From: Microbacterium sp. CSI-V
Lineage (GTDB): Bacteria; Actinomycetota; Actinomycetes; Actinomycetales; Microbacteriaceae
DNA length: 64,000 nt
Reading direction: 5' to 3'
NCBI RefSeq assembly: GCF_001984105.1
Contig: NZ_MTQM01000009.1
Coordinates: 1,302,001-1,366,000 of the forward strand
Numbering within the stretch: position 1 is the stretch's first letter; every line of letters starts with the position of its first letter. Below, piece after piece: positions 8,961-17,750 of this stretch. The notes under the pieces are model-generated. The model made no database searches. It was not told the DNA's origin and worked only from the letters and a program-made list of their open reading frames with translations. The translations under genes were made by a program, and so were the position numbers.

Positions 8961-9126
8961 ACGGCATCCATGTCCCGCTTCGTGCGAAGCCGCGCCCCCA
9001 AAGCCGCACAAAGTGGGACACGCCCCGCCCACCGCCGCCGCCTCGGCATCCATGTCCCACTTCGTGCTGCTCACGGCAGCCCAGAACCGCACCTTTCGGG
9101 ACACGCCCCGCCAGAAGTGGGACGAG
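8961..9126. repeat. Family B tandem repeat, unit 2 (two hairpins)
   Basis: Second copy of the 178-bp unit, nearly identical over about 166 bp. The few differences (TGTCCCAC to TGTCCCGC, GGACATGCC to GGACACGCC) suggest recent duplication. The remaining gap up to the araA stop contains one further hairpin, listed separately, and nothing gene-like. Confidence 0.88.
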
Positions 9127-9143
9127 ACGCCCGAACGCACGAA

Positions 9144-9189
9144 TGCCCCGGGTCCGCGGGCGTCCCACCACCGACGCGGACCCGGGGCA
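9144..9189. terminator. Hairpin downstream of araA
   Basis: 15-bp perfect stem TGCCCCGGGTCCGCG (9144-9158) with its complement at 9175-9189, flanked by a further short CACGAA/TTCGTG pairing. It lies about 100 bases beyond the araA stop and is a plausible end for the leftward arabinose transcript. No U-tract, as is usual in high-GC actinobacteria. Confidence 0.6.
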
Positions 9190-9292
9190 CGGTTCGTGCG
9201 CCGGAGAACCGGAGCACGGGACGCGCCCCGAAGGGGACGCGTACGTGCCGCACCGCCCCGGGGCCGGCGAAGGGCGCCCGGGACGGCGGGGA

Positions 9293-10804
9293 TCAGAGGC
9301 CCTGGGCCAGGCGGTAGTACGCCTGGTTCCAGCGCAGTTCGCTCTGGAAGCCGCGGACCGTGGTGTCGTCGTCGATGACGACGAGCTCGGTCTTGGCGAT
9401 CTCGGCGAAGTCGCGGAACACTTCGATGCCCACGGCCGTCGTCATGACGGTGTGGTGGGCGGCGCCGGCGGCGAGCCAGCAGCCGGCCGAGGTCGCGAAG
9501 TCCGGCGCCGGCTTCCAGACGGCGCGGCCGACGGGGAGCTTCGGCAGGTCGGGGGCGTCGACGTTCTCGACGACGTTGGCGACGAGCCGGAAGCGGTCGC
9601 GCATGTCGCTCATCGCGACGACGAGCGCCGGACCCGCGTCGGCGGTGAAGACCAGGCGCACCGGGTCGTCCTTGCCGCCGATGCCGAGCTCGTGGATCTC
9701 CAGGCGCGGCTTCTTCGTCGTGAGCGACGGCGACACCTCGAGCATGTGGGCGCCGAGGATGCGCTCGTTGCCGGGGACGAGGTCGTAGGTGTAGTCCTCC
9801 ATGAGCGAGGCGCCACCGGGGAGGCCCGCGCCCATGACGTTCGCGACGCGCACGAGGATCGCCGTCTTCCAGTCGCCCTCGGCGCCGAAGCCGTAGCCCT
9901 CGGCCATGAGGCGCTGCACCGCGAGACCCGGGAGCTGCTTGAGCGCGCCGAGGTCTTCGAACGACGTGGTGAAGGCGCCGAAGCCGCCCTCCTCCAGGAA
10001 CGAGCGGAGGCCCAGCTCGATCGCGGCGCCGTCGCGCAGCGACTGGTGGCGCGCGCCGCCGGGAAGGAGCTCGTCCACGACGTCGTAGCTGTCGATGTAC
10101 TCCTGCACGAGCGCGTCGATGTCGGCATCCGCCGCCTGCTCGACGGCCTCGACGAGCTCGTTGACGCCCCACGTGTTGACCTGCACGCCGAAGCGCAGCT
10201 CGGCCTCGGTCTTGTCGCCCTCGGTGACGGCGACGAAGCGCATGTTGTCGCCGAACCGCGCGAGCTTGAGGGTACGGGCGGCAGTCCACCCGGCGGCGGC
10301 GCGTTCCCAGTCCTCGATCTGCTGCCGCACGGCGGGGTTCGACACGTGGCCGACCACGGTCTTACGGGCGACGCCGAGACGCGTCTGGATGTACCCGAAC
10401 TCACGGTCGCCGTGCGCGGCCTGGTTGAGGTTCATGAAGTCGAAGTCGATGTCGTTCCACGGCAGCTCGACGTTGGCCTGCGTGTGCAGGTGCAGCAGCG
10501 GCTTCTGCAGCGCGTCGAGCCCTGCGATCCACATCTTCGCGGGGCTGAAGGTGTGCATCCACGCGATGACGCCGATGACGTCGTCGCGGCCGTTGATCTC
10601 GAGGGCCATGCGGCGGATGCTGTCGGAGTCCTTCAGCACGGGCTTCCAGACGACCTTCACCGGGAGGCCGGCGAGGCCCTCGACGACGGCCTGCGACTGC
10701 TCGGCGACCTGCTTCAGGGTCTCCTCGCCGTAGAGGTTCTGGCTGCCGGTGACGAACCAGACCTCGTAGCCGTCGAGGTCGTTCTTGAGCTTCGTGCGGG
10801 TCAT
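9293..10804 (-). CDS. araA: L-arabinose isomerase
   Basis: A 503-aa L-arabinose isomerase converting L-arabinose to L-ribulose in the cytoplasm (Mn-dependent). The whole length matches the family, from the N-terminal [14 protein letters not shown] through [13 protein letters not shown] to the metal/substrate region (EGDWKT, H-rich C-terminal half). Start ATG 10804 has a clear ribosome site (AAAAGGA) seven bases upstream. Third gene of the leftward araD-araB-araA operon; 20 bases separate it from araB. Confidence 0.97.
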   Translation of the reverse strand: MTRTKLKNDLDGYEVWFVTGSQNLYGEETLKQVAEQSQAVVEGLAGLPVKVVWKPVLKDSDSIRRMALEINGRDDVIGVIAWMHTFSPAKMWIAGLDALQKPLLHLHTQANVELPWNDIDFDFMNLNQAAHGDREFGYIQTRLGVARKTVVGHVSNPAVRQQIEDWERAAAGWTAARTLKLARFGDNMRFVAVTEGDKTEAELRFGVQVNTWGVNELVEAVEQAADADIDALVQEYIDSYDVVDELLPGGARHQSLRDGAAIELGLRSFLEEGGFGAFTTSFEDLGALKQLPGLAVQRLMAEGYGFGAEGDWKTAILVRVANVMGAGLPGGASLMEDYTYDLVPGNERILGAHMLEVSPSLTTKKPRLEIHELGIGGKDDPVRLVFTADAGPALVVAMSDMRDRFRLVANVVENVDAPDLPKLPVGRAVWKPAPDFATSAGCWLAAGAAHHTVMTTAVGIEVFRDFAEIAKTELVVIDDDTTVRGFQSELRWNQAYYRLAQGL

Positions 10805-10824
10805 GACTGTTCCTTTTCGGGTGA

Positions 10825-12396
10825 TCAGAGGGATGCCACGGCGGCCGCCTCGACGGCGAGGCCTGCGCGGTAACGGTCGAGGTAGGCCGAGAATCCGGCG
10901 ACGTCCGCCGGATCGGGGTCGGCGGTGGTGATCGGCGCGTCGGCGAAGACGGCCTCGGCGAGATACGTGTCGAGGTCGCGGCCGGCGCCGTCGGCGACGT
11001 ACGCCGCGAGCACGGCCATACCCCACGCCCCGCCCTCGGAAGCGGTCTCGGCGACGGCGACGGGCGCGTCGAGCGCCGCCGCGAGGAAGCGCTGGGCGAC
11101 CCCGGCGGTGCGGAACATGCCGCCGTGCGCGTACATCTTGTCGAGGCCGACGCCCTCGCGGTGGAGGACGTCCATGCCGAGCGCGAGCGTCCCGAAGACG
11201 CCGTACAGCTGCGCGCGCATGAAGTTGGGCAGCGTCAGGCGACTGTCGGGGGTGCGCACGACGAGGGGGCGCCCCTCGTCGAGCCCCGCGATGGGCTCCC
11301 CGGCGAGGTGGTTGTACGCCAGCAGTCCGCCGGCGTCGGCCTCGCCCTCCAGCGCCGCGGCGAAGAGCGCCGCGTACGTGGCATCCGGGGTCTGCGTCAC
11401 GCCGGCCGCGGCCGAGAACGCGGTGAACATGTTCGCCCACGCCGCCAACTCGCTCGCGCCGTTGTTGCAGTGCACCATCGCCACGGCGTCGCCCGAGGGC
11501 GTCGTCACGAGGTCGAGCTCGTGGTGCACCTCGCTGAGCGGACGCTCGAGCACGACCATCGCGAAGATGCTCGTGCCGGCGCTGACGTTGCCCGTGCGCG
11601 GCGCGACCGCGCCGGTGGCGACCATGCCGGTTCCGGCGTCGCCCTCGGGCGGGGCGAACGGGATGCCGGGACGCAGGGTTCCGGTCGGGTCGAGGAGCCG
11701 TGCCCCGTCGTCGGTCAGGCTGCCGGCCGCGGCCCCCGCGACGAGCACCTCGGGCAGCAGATCGGCGAGCGCGGGGACGCGTCCGGCGGCGAGGCCGTCG
11801 TAGCGCGCGACGAGATCGGCGTCGTAGTCACGGGTGGCGGAGTCGATCGGGAACACACCCGACGCGTCGCCGACGCCCAGCACCTTCTCGCCGGTGAGCT
11901 TCCAGTGGACGTACCCGGCCAGCGTGGTGAGGAAGCGGATCTCGGGCACGTGGGGCTCGGCATCCACGACCGCCTGGTGCAGATGCGCGATCGACCAGCG
12001 GAGCGGGATGTTCACGCCCAGGAGCTCGGTGAGCTCGGCCGCCGCGACACCGGTGTTGGTGTTCCGCCAGGTGCGGAAGGGGGCGAGCAGCTCCCCGTCG
12101 GCGTCGAACGCGAGGTAGCCGTGCATCATCGCCGACACGCCCATCGCGGCGTACCGCTCGGGGGTGACGCCGTGCTTCTGCTGCACGTCGGCGACGAGCT
12201 CGGCGTAGGCGGCCTGCAGGCCCGACCACACGGCATCCAGCGAGTAGGTCCACATCTTGTCGGCGTAGACGTTCTCCCACTCGTGGGAGCCGGTCGCGAG
12301 CACCTCGGCGTTCGGGCCGATGAGGCACGCCTTGATGCGGGTGGAACCGAGCTCGATGCCGAGCGAGGCTCGACCTTCGGTGATGTGCGCGTTCAT
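10825..12396 (-). CDS. araB: Ribulokinase
   Basis: A 523-aa FGGY-family kinase phosphorylating L-ribulose to L-ribulose 5-phosphate with ATP. N-terminal [17 protein letters not shown] is the phosphate-binding start of the first domain, and the second domain has GTSIFAMVV and a C-terminal [12 protein letters not shown]-site segment. The ATG at 12396 overlaps the araD stop as ATGA, so translation is coupled. Middle gene of the arabinose operon. Confidence 0.96.
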   Translation of the reverse strand: MNAHITEGRASLGIELGSTRIKACLIGPNAEVLATGSHEWENVYADKMWTYSLDAVWSGLQAAYAELVADVQQKHGVTPERYAAMGVSAMMHGYLAFDADGELLAPFRTWRNTNTGVAAAELTELLGVNIPLRWSIAHLHQAVVDAEPHVPEIRFLTTLAGYVHWKLTGEKVLGVGDASGVFPIDSATRDYDADLVARYDGLAAGRVPALADLLPEVLVAGAAAGSLTDDGARLLDPTGTLRPGIPFAPPEGDAGTGMVATGAVAPRTGNVSAGTSIFAMVVLERPLSEVHHELDLVTTPSGDAVAMVHCNNGASELAAWANMFTAFSAAAGVTQTPDATYAALFAAALEGEADAGGLLAYNHLAGEPIAGLDEGRPLVVRTPDSRLTLPNFMRAQLYGVFGTLALGMDVLHREGVGLDKMYAHGGMFRTAGVAQRFLAAALDAPVAVAETASEGGAWGMAVLAAYVADGAGRDLDTYLAEAVFADAPITTADPDPADVAGFSAYLDRYRAGLAVEAAAVASL

Positions 12397-13109
12397 CGGC
12401 GGTCGTCCGTGCTCTGTCCGTAGACGTTCTGGTAGCGGTTGTAGAGCGCGTCGATCTTGTCCTGCGGAATCGGGATGAGGGGGCCTGCCTCGCGCGCGAT
12501 GTGCACGGTGCGGGCGACGTCTTCGAGCATGACGGCGGCCTTCACGGCATCCTTGGCGTTCGTGCCGATCGTGAAGGGGCCGTGGTTCTGCATGATCACG
12601 CCGCGCGAGCGGTGGCCGCGCAGGGTCTCGACGATCCCGCGACCGATCGAGTCGTCGCCGATGATCGCGAACGGGCCGACGGGGATGGGGCCGCCGAACT
12701 CGTCGGCCATCGCCGTGATGACGCAGGGGATCTCCTCGCCGCGCGCCGCCCACGCGACACCGTAGGTGGAGTGCGTGTGCACGACGCCGCCGACCTCGGG
12801 CATGTGGCGGTACACGTAGGCGTGCGCCGCGGTGTCGCTGGAGGGGCTGCGCTCGGAGCCGGGGGTGCCGGGGATCGCGGTCCCGTCGAGGTCGCAGAGG
12901 ATCATGTTCTCGGGGGCGAGGTCGTCGTACGAGACGCCCGAGGGCTTGATGACGAACAGGTCGGCCCCGGGGACACGACCCGAGACGTTGCCGCCGGTCC
13001 AGACGATGAGGTTGTAGCGCACGAGCTCGGCGTGCAGTTTCGCGACGTCGGCGCGGACGGCGTCGATCGCCTCCTGCACCTCGGGCGTGAACGTGACGGC
13101 ATCGGACAC
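12393..13109 (-). CDS. araD: L-ribulose-5-phosphate 4-epimerase
   Basis: A 238-aa class II aldolase-fold epimerase producing D-xylulose 5-phosphate for the pentose phosphate pathway. Zn-binding histidines are visible in VVHTHSTYGVAW and the later MQNHGPFTIG region. Starts with GTG at 13109, supported by a strong GAAGGAG ribosome site. First gene of araDBA, placed behind the palindromic operator at 13153. Araban- or xylan-derived arabinose may be supplied by glycosidases elsewhere. Confidence 0.96.
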   Translation of the reverse strand: MSDAVTFTPEVQEAIDAVRADVAKLHAELVRYNLIVWTGGNVSGRVPGADLFVIKPSGVSYDDLAPENMILCDLDGTAIPGTPGSERSPSSDTAAHAYVYRHMPEVGGVVHTHSTYGVAWAARGEEIPCVITAMADEFGGPIPVGPFAIIGDDSIGRGIVETLRGHRSRGVIMQNHGPFTIGTNAKDAVKAAVMLEDVARTVHIAREAGPLIPIPQDKIDALYNRYQNVYGQSTDDRR

Positions 13110-13152
13110 GCGGGGTCTCCTTCGACTCTGTCGGTGGCGGGTTGCGGTTCAT

Positions 13153-13168
13153 ATGTTACCGGTAACAT
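13153..13168. promoter_or_regulatory. LacI-type operator of the arabinose operon
   Basis: Perfect 16-bp palindrome ATGTTACC/GGTAACAT about 44 bases upstream of araD. CG-centred palindromes of this form are typical LacI-family operators. The best candidate repressor is the LacI protein encoded at 14195-15163. Expected effect: repression relieved by L-arabinose or a derivative. Confidence 0.85.
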
Positions 13169-13212
13169 CGCGCGTTCGCGAGAGGCGGATCCCGCTGCCA
13201 TGCGTGACCCCA

Positions 13213-13284
13213 GGGTTTGGGGCGCGATTCTCCGTTCAGGGCGTGAAAACAGCGCCCCAAGCGGAGGAATCCGCCCCAAACCCC
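13213..13284. repeat. Family C hairpin repeat, copy 1
   Basis: 72-bp inverted repeat. Outer arms GGGTTTGGGGCG / CGCCCCAAACCCC enclose an inner GGGCG...CGCCCC stem. The second copy lies at 14086-14157 in the same orientation, on the other side of one small gene. The rest of 13170-13460 shows no other gene or signal. Confidence 0.88.
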
Positions 13285-13460
13285 GTGAACGGGATGCCGC
13301 TTCCTGGCGGCCTCGCGGGCCGAACTCCTGAGATTTCGAGCGGTCGAGGCGACCGGCGCGCGGCTTTCCGCGGGGCGTGCGGACGGACGGCTCGGGGTTT
13401 CAGGAGTTTCGCCCGCCACAGCGCGGGACCGGACCGGCGCAGCCCGCGTAACATCGGCGG

Positions 13461-14027
13461 GTGCTCGGCTTCGACGACTCCCTCCCGCACCGCCCGCGGC
13501 GGATCGCGGTCGCGGGGGTTTCGGGGGTCGGCAAGACGACGCTGTCGCGACGCATTTCGGCCGTCACCGGCGCTCCGCACATCGAGATCGACGCGCTGTA
13601 CCACGGCCCCGACTGGACGCCGCGGCCCACGTTCCTCCGGGACGTCCACGCCTTCGTCGACAGCGAGACCTGGGTGACGGAGTGGCAGTACTCGGATGCC
13701 AGACCCCTCCTGACCGCGCACGCCGATCTGCTCGTGTGGCTGGATCTTCCGTTCGTGAAGGTCACACTCCCCCGCGTCATCGCCCGCACGCTCCGCCGCC
13801 GCCTCGGCCGCGAGCCCCTGTGGAACGGGAATATCGAGCCGCCGCTGCACACGTTCTTCACCGACCCCGAGCACATCGTCCGCTGGTCGATCTCCACGCG
13901 CGGGAACTACCGGGAACGCCTCCCCGCCGTCGCGGCCCAGCGCCCCGAGCTGCCGATCGTGCGGCTGCGCTCGACGCGCGAGGTGGAGCGATGGCTGTCC
14001 GGCCCGCTCGCGGCATCGGTGCACTGA
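13461..14027 (+). CDS. P-loop kinase-like NTPase (topology-modulation / adenylate-kinase-like)
   Basis: A 188-aa single-domain P-loop NTPase. Walker A GVSGVGKTT lies near residues 19-27, and the substrate lid region has the WTPRPTF and WVTEWQYSD segments typical of the AAA family described as topology modulation proteins. Start is GTG 13461, giving the conserved LPHRPRRIAVAGVSG N-terminus. Substrate unknown; a small-molecule kinase role is plausible. It is monocistronic and oddly placed: two copies of the family C repeat flank it, inside an otherwise arabinose-specific block. Confidence 0.8.
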   Translation: MLGFDDSLPHRPRRIAVAGVSGVGKTTLSRRISAVTGAPHIEIDALYHGPDWTPRPTFLRDVHAFVDSETWVTEWQYSDARPLLTAHADLLVWLDLPFVKVTLPRVIARTLRRRLGREPLWNGNIEPPLHTFFTDPEHIVRWSISTRGNYRERLPAVAAQRPELPIVRLRSTREVERWLSGPLAASVH

Positions 14028-14085
14028 AGACGGGCTCGACTCCGGCATAACGGACCCGAGGAGGCCGCCTCGTCCGCCTCCACCC

Positions 14086-14157
14086 GGGTTTGGGGCGCGA
14101 TTCTCCGTTCGGGGCGTGAAAGCGACGCCCCAACCGCAGGAATCCGCCCCAAACCCC
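14086..14157. repeat. Family C hairpin repeat, copy 2
   Basis: 72-bp copy of the element at 13213-13284, same orientation. The inner stem here is perfect (GGGGCGT ... ACGCCCC), where copy 1 has a mismatch. It lies between the convergent P-loop and LacI genes and may terminate both. Confidence 0.88.
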
Positions 14158-14194
14158 GAAGGGATGCCACGCCCTGGACGCGCGCGCCCGAGCG

Positions 14195-15163
14195 TCAGCG
14201 CGGTGCGGCGGTCGACGCCCGCGGGACCAGAACCGGATCCGCCGGAGGAGCGGCGTCCTCGCCGAGCACGGTCGCCACGGCCTCCGCCGCCTCGCCCTCG
14301 ACGTCGAGGCGCACCGTGGTGAGCGAGGGCGCGTAGAAGGCGGCATCCGGGTTGTCGTCGAAACCGGCGACGGCGACGTCGGCCGGAACCGCGAGCCCCC
14401 GCGCGGCGAGCCCCGCCATGAGCCCGAGGGCCATCTGGTCGTTGGCGACGGCCACCGCGGTGGCGCCGGCGCGCACGTGCGCGGCGACCGCGGCGGCGGC
14501 GACCGCACCGGACGCCGCGCTCCAGTCCCCCTCGACGCGCCCCTCCCGCGAGAGGTCGCGGCGCGTTATGGCGTCGGCCACGCCGGCCGTGCGGGCGAGG
14601 GCTTCGCGCCAGTCCGCGGGACCGGCGACCTCGACGATGCGGCGATGTCCGAGGTCGGCGAGATGATCCACGACGAGGGCGGCCGCGTGGCGTTGGCGGA
14701 TTCCCCGCTCGCCGTACAGCGGCACGATCGGAACGTCGTACCCCTCGAGAGGAGTGGCGCGGTGCGCCGCGACGAGCACGATCCCGTCGACACCCTGGTC
14801 GAGCAGGTGGCGGACGGCGGCGTCGATGTCGGCCGGGTCGTCGGAGTCGGTGTACGCGGTCGAGATCCACCGACCCCGCGCCCGCGCGGCCCGCTCGAGC
14901 GCCGCGATGCCCGCCGACGGACCGTGCAGGACGGCATCGGATGCCACGACCCCGACGGTCCGGGTGAGACTCGTGCCCAGGGCGCGCGCGGCGTTGTTGA
15001 CGCGGTAGTCGAGGGCGGCGACCGCCGCGAGCACGCGTTCGCGGGTGGCATCCCGGATGCCGGGATACCCGTTCAGCACCCGCGAGACGGTCTGCGTCGA
15101 GACGCCGGCGGCGTCGGCGACATCGCGCATGCCCGTGCGCTTGATCCCGCCGTCGCCGCTCAT
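14195..15163 (-). CDS. LacI-family repressor, probable arabinose regulator
   Basis: A 322-aa LacI/GalR protein. HTH MRDVADAAGVSTQTVSRVLN (about residues 12-31), hinge AARALGTSLTRTVGVV, then a ligand-binding domain ending VAVAGFDDNPDAAF. Start ATG 15163 is immediately N-terminal of the HTH. Proximity to araDBA and the LacI-type operator at 13153 suggest it is the operon's repressor (AraR-like), although it could instead act on the divergent pfkA promoter. No operator palindrome is evident in its own upstream region. Confidence 0.88.
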   Translation of the reverse strand: MSGDGGIKRTGMRDVADAAGVSTQTVSRVLNGYPGIRDATRERVLAAVAALDYRVNNAARALGTSLTRTVGVVASDAVLHGPSAGIAALERAARARGRWISTAYTDSDDPADIDAAVRHLLDQGVDGIVLVAAHRATPLEGYDVPIVPLYGERGIRQRHAAALVVDHLADLGHRRIVEVAGPADWREALARTAGVADAITRRDLSREGRVEGDWSAASGAVAAAAVAAHVRAGATAVAVANDQMALGLMAGLAARGLAVPADVAVAGFDDNPDAAFYAPSLTTVRLDVEGEAAEAVATVLGEDAAPPADPVLVPRASTAAPR

Positions 15164-15203
15164 GGTCCTTCACAGTAGCGGCGCGATTCGATCCCGCAGG
15201 GGG

Positions 15204-15222
15204 CTATACTTGTATATACATG
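15204..15222. promoter_or_regulatory. GntR-regulon box 1 (pfkA promoter)
   Basis: AT-rich CTATACTTGTATATACATG in a GC-rich gap. It contains the GTATATAC palindrome and the CTTGTATA core shared with boxes at 20.04, 22.64, 28.07 and 32.16 kb. HutC-subfamily GntR regulators favour GT-N-TA-N-AC sites of this type. It precedes pfkA by about 80 bases. Confidence 0.7.
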
Positions 15223-15261
15223 TTGACCTCCCGGCGATGACGCCGGTGGAGAGGAGCGGCC

Positions 15262-15321
15262 ATGAGCGCCACGAAACGCCCCGCGACGACCGAGGAGCAG
15301 CCGTGCGCATCGGCCTCCTGA
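15262..15321 (+). other. Possible 19-codon leader peptide overlapping pfkA
   Basis: A short reading frame starts with ATG 15262 behind a good ribosome site (GAGAGG, 6-7 bases upstream). It ends at TGA 15319-15321, overlapping the pfkA start (GTG 15303) in another frame. It could couple or modulate pfkA translation. It may also be chance; there is no conservation evidence here. Confidence 0.3.
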
Positions 15322-16325
15322 CCAGCGGCGGCGACTGCCCCGGCCTGAACGCCGTCATCCGCGGCGCCGTCCTGCGCGGTTTCGCCGCGGGAGGACACGA
15401 CTTCGTCGGATTCCGCGACGGATGGCGCGGAGCGACGACGGGCGAGCACGTCGTCCTCGATCGCGAACGCATCCGCGGCATCGCCAAGCAGGGCGGCACG
15501 ATCCTCGGCTCCAGCCGCTTCAACCCGTTCGACAACGGCGGCGTCGAGCGGGTCCGAGAGAACTTCGCCGAGCTCGGCGTCGACGCCCTCATCGCGATCG
15601 GCGGCGAGGGCACGCTCGCCGCCGCGCAGCGCCTCGGCGACGGCGGCATCCACGTCCTGGGGGTACCGAAGACGATCGACAACGACCTCAACGGCACCGA
15701 CTACACGTTCGGATTCGACACGGCCGTGCAGATCGCCACGGACGCGATGGACCGCCTCCGCACCACCGGCGACTCCCACGGGCGGTGCATGGTGGCCGAG
15801 GTGATGGGGCGGCACGCGGGATGGATCGCGTTGCACTCGGGCACGGCCGCGGGAGCGCACGCCATCCTCATCCCCGAGCGACGCACGACCATGACCGAGA
15901 TCACGACATGGGTCGCCGACGCGCGGGCCCGCGGCAAGGCGCCGCTGGTCGTCGTCGCAGAAGGATTCATCCCCGATCAGGCCGATGATCCGCACTCGGA
16001 ACGTGGACTGGACGCCTTCGGACGCCCGCGCCTCGGCGGAATCGGGGAACGGCTGGCGCCGCAGATCGAGGCGCTCACCGGGATCGAGACTCGGGCGACG
16101 ACGCTCGGCCACATCCAGCGGGGCGGCGTGCCGTCGGCCTTCGACCGCGTGCTCGCGACCCGCATGGGCATGGCCGCGACCGAGGCCGTCCTGCGCGGAG
16201 AGCGCGACCGCATGGTGTCCCTCCGCGGAACCGCGCTCACGACCGTGCCCTTCGCCGAGGCGCTGGACGAGCTCAAGACCGTCCCCGCCGAGCGCTACGC
16301 GGAGGCCGAGGTGCTCTTCGGCTGA
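15303..16325 (+). CDS. pfkA: 6-phosphofructokinase (ATP type, actinobacterial)
   Basis: A 340-aa phosphofructokinase converting fructose 6-phosphate to fructose 1,6-bisphosphate. Visible motifs: GGDCPGLNAVIRG (9-21), GGEGT (100-104, small Gly at the site that favours ATP), PKTIDND (122-128, catalytic Asp) and MGRHAGW. The Lys in PKTIDND with Gly in GGEGT is the combination I associate with actinobacterial ATP-PFKs rather than PPi enzymes; this rests on motif knowledge only. Start GTG 15303 has GAGGAG upstream. It carries a GntR-regulon box, which is unusual for a glycolytic gene and ties it to the catabolic regulon to its right. Confidence 0.93.
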   Translation: MRIGLLTSGGDCPGLNAVIRGAVLRGFAAGGHDFVGFRDGWRGATTGEHVVLDRERIRGIAKQGGTILGSSRFNPFDNGGVERVRENFAELGVDALIAIGGEGTLAAAQRLGDGGIHVLGVPKTIDNDLNGTDYTFGFDTAVQIATDAMDRLRTTGDSHGRCMVAEVMGRHAGWIALHSGTAAGAHAILIPERRTTMTEITTWVADARARGKAPLVVVAEGFIPDQADDPHSERGLDAFGRPRLGGIGERLAPQIEALTGIETRATTLGHIQRGGVPSAFDRVLATRMGMAATEAVLRGERDRMVSLRGTALTTVPFAEALDELKTVPAERYAEAEVLFG

Positions 16326-16338
16326 ACAGGGGTGCGCA

Positions 16339-16373
16339 GAGGGGGCCCGGACCGTGCTGGTCCGGGCCCCCTC
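16339..16373. terminator. Bidirectional terminator between pfkA and E2
   Basis: Perfect 15-bp stem GAGGGGGCCCGGACC with its complement and a 5-nt loop. It sits between two convergent genes (pfkA stop 16325, E2 stop 16385), so it can end both transcripts. Confidence 0.85.
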
Positions 16374-16384
16374 GGCATCCGTCG

Positions 16385-17728
16385 TCAGAGCAGGATCGTG
16401 AGCGGCGACTCGATGAGGGCCGCCAGACGGTCCAACCACCGCGCGGCGATCGCACCGTCCACCGGACGATGGTCGACCGACAGCGTCACGGTGACGACCG
16501 TCGCCGCCTCGAGCGAGCCGTCCGCTCCCACGACCGGACGCGCGGTGGCGGCGCCGACGGCCAGGATCGCCGCCTGCGGCGGGTTGATGATCGCGGCGAA
16601 CTCGTCCACCCCGAACATGCCGAGGTTCGAGATCGAGAGGGTTCCGCCCTCGAGCTCGGACTGCTGCAGACGCCCCTCGTTGGCGCGGGCCACGGCATCC
16701 TTGATGGCGAGCGAGAGCGCGGTCAACGGCATCGACTCGATCGAGCGGAAAGTGGGCGTGACCAGGCCTCGCTCGCTCGCGACGGCGACGGAGACATCGG
16801 CGGTGTCGAACCCGACGACGGCGTCCTCCGTCCAGATGACGTTCATCTCCGGCACGTCGACGAGAGCGCGCGCGGCCGCCTTGACGAAGAAATCGTTCAC
16901 CGAGACCCGGACCGACGACTGCTCGTTGATCTGCGCCCGCAGCGACAGCAGAGCATCCACGCGCAGGTGACGCGTGAGGTAGAAGTGCGGCGCGGTGCGC
17001 TTGCTCTCCTGCAACCGATTCGCGATGAGGCGGCGCAGCTTGGTGTGCGGCGTCGCCGTCCCCCCGGCCGGCACCGCCGCGGGAGCGGCCGCGGGGGCGG
17101 GTGTCGCCACCGGCGCGGCAGCCGGAGCGGGAGCCGCGGCGGCCGCCTCGACGTCGGCGCGGACGATCCGGCCGCGCGGTCCCGACCCCGTGACGCCGGA
17201 CAGGTCGACGCCCTTGTCCGCCGCCACCCGACGCGCGAGCGGGCTCGCGAGGATGCGTCCCGCGGACGCCGACGACGGGGCGGAGACCTCGTCGGTGACG
17301 AGCGCGGGTGCGGCATCGGCCGGCGGCGCGGCGGGGGCCGCCATGTCCTCCGCGGCGAGGTCCGCCGACGGTGCCGTAGCCGAGCCGCTCGACACCGCCG
17401 GGTCTGTGTCCGCCGACTCGGACGAGGGAGCGGATGCCGCTCCCCCACCGAGCTGGGCGAGAAGCGCTTCCGCCTCGGCGGGGTCCTCGCCCGGGGCGAG
17501 GAGAATAGCGATCGGGTCACCGACGGGGACCATCGACCCGGATTCCGCCACGAGGGCGTAGATCACGGCATCCTCGTCGATCTCGATGTCGACGACGGCC
17601 TTCTCGGTCTCGACCGAGGCGACGGTGTCGCCGGCGGAGACGGTGGCGCCCTTCTCGACCGTCCAGAATTCCAGTGCCGCCGCGTCCGAGTCGGCGGACA
17701 CCCCGGGCATGCGCAGGTAACGAGCCAT
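16385..17728 (-). CDS. Dihydrolipoamide acyltransferase (E2) of a 2-oxoacid dehydrogenase complex
   Basis: A 447-aa E2. One lipoyl domain (Lys43 in ETEKAVVD), an Ala/Pro/Glu-rich linker, a peripheral-subunit-binding domain (ILASPLARRVAADKGVDL with GSGPRGRI) and a C-terminal acyltransferase core ending with the catalytic DHRPVDG. It transfers the acyl group from E1 to CoA. It lies 22 bases downstream of the E1 fusion gene in the same operon. Substrate (pyruvate, acetoin or branched-chain oxoacid) cannot be fixed by eye; the E3 partner is probably the lpd gene at 33.9 kb, which carries the same type of promoter box. Confidence 0.92.
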   Translation of the reverse strand: MARYLRMPGVSADSDAAALEFWTVEKGATVSAGDTVASVETEKAVVDIEIDEDAVIYALVAESGSMVPVGDPIAILLAPGEDPAEAEALLAQLGGGAASAPSSESADTDPAVSSGSATAPSADLAAEDMAAPAAPPADAAPALVTDEVSAPSSASAGRILASPLARRVAADKGVDLSGVTGSGPRGRIVRADVEAAAAAPAPAAAPVATPAPAAAPAAVPAGGTATPHTKLRRLIANRLQESKRTAPHFYLTRHLRVDALLSLRAQINEQSSVRVSVNDFFVKAAARALVDVPEMNVIWTEDAVVGFDTADVSVAVASERGLVTPTFRSIESMPLTALSLAIKDAVARANEGRLQQSELEGGTLSISNLGMFGVDEFAAIINPPQAAILAVGAATARPVVGADGSLEAATVVTVTLSVDHRPVDGAIAARWLDRLAALIESPLTILL

Positions 17729-17750
17729 GTCAGTGGTCCTCTCTCGCGGC

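Noticed and set aside
8783..9126. Possible CRISPR array
   Set aside because: Repeats are hairpins with longer conserved 'spacers' that are themselves duplicated every 178 bp; no cas genes nearby.
15303..16325. Phosphofructokinase as a PPi-dependent enzyme because of Lys in PKTIDND
   Set aside because: The preceding motif is GGEGT with Gly at the position that is Asp in PPi enzymes; this Gly + Lys combination is typical of actinobacterial ATP enzymes. Biochemistry would be needed for certainty.
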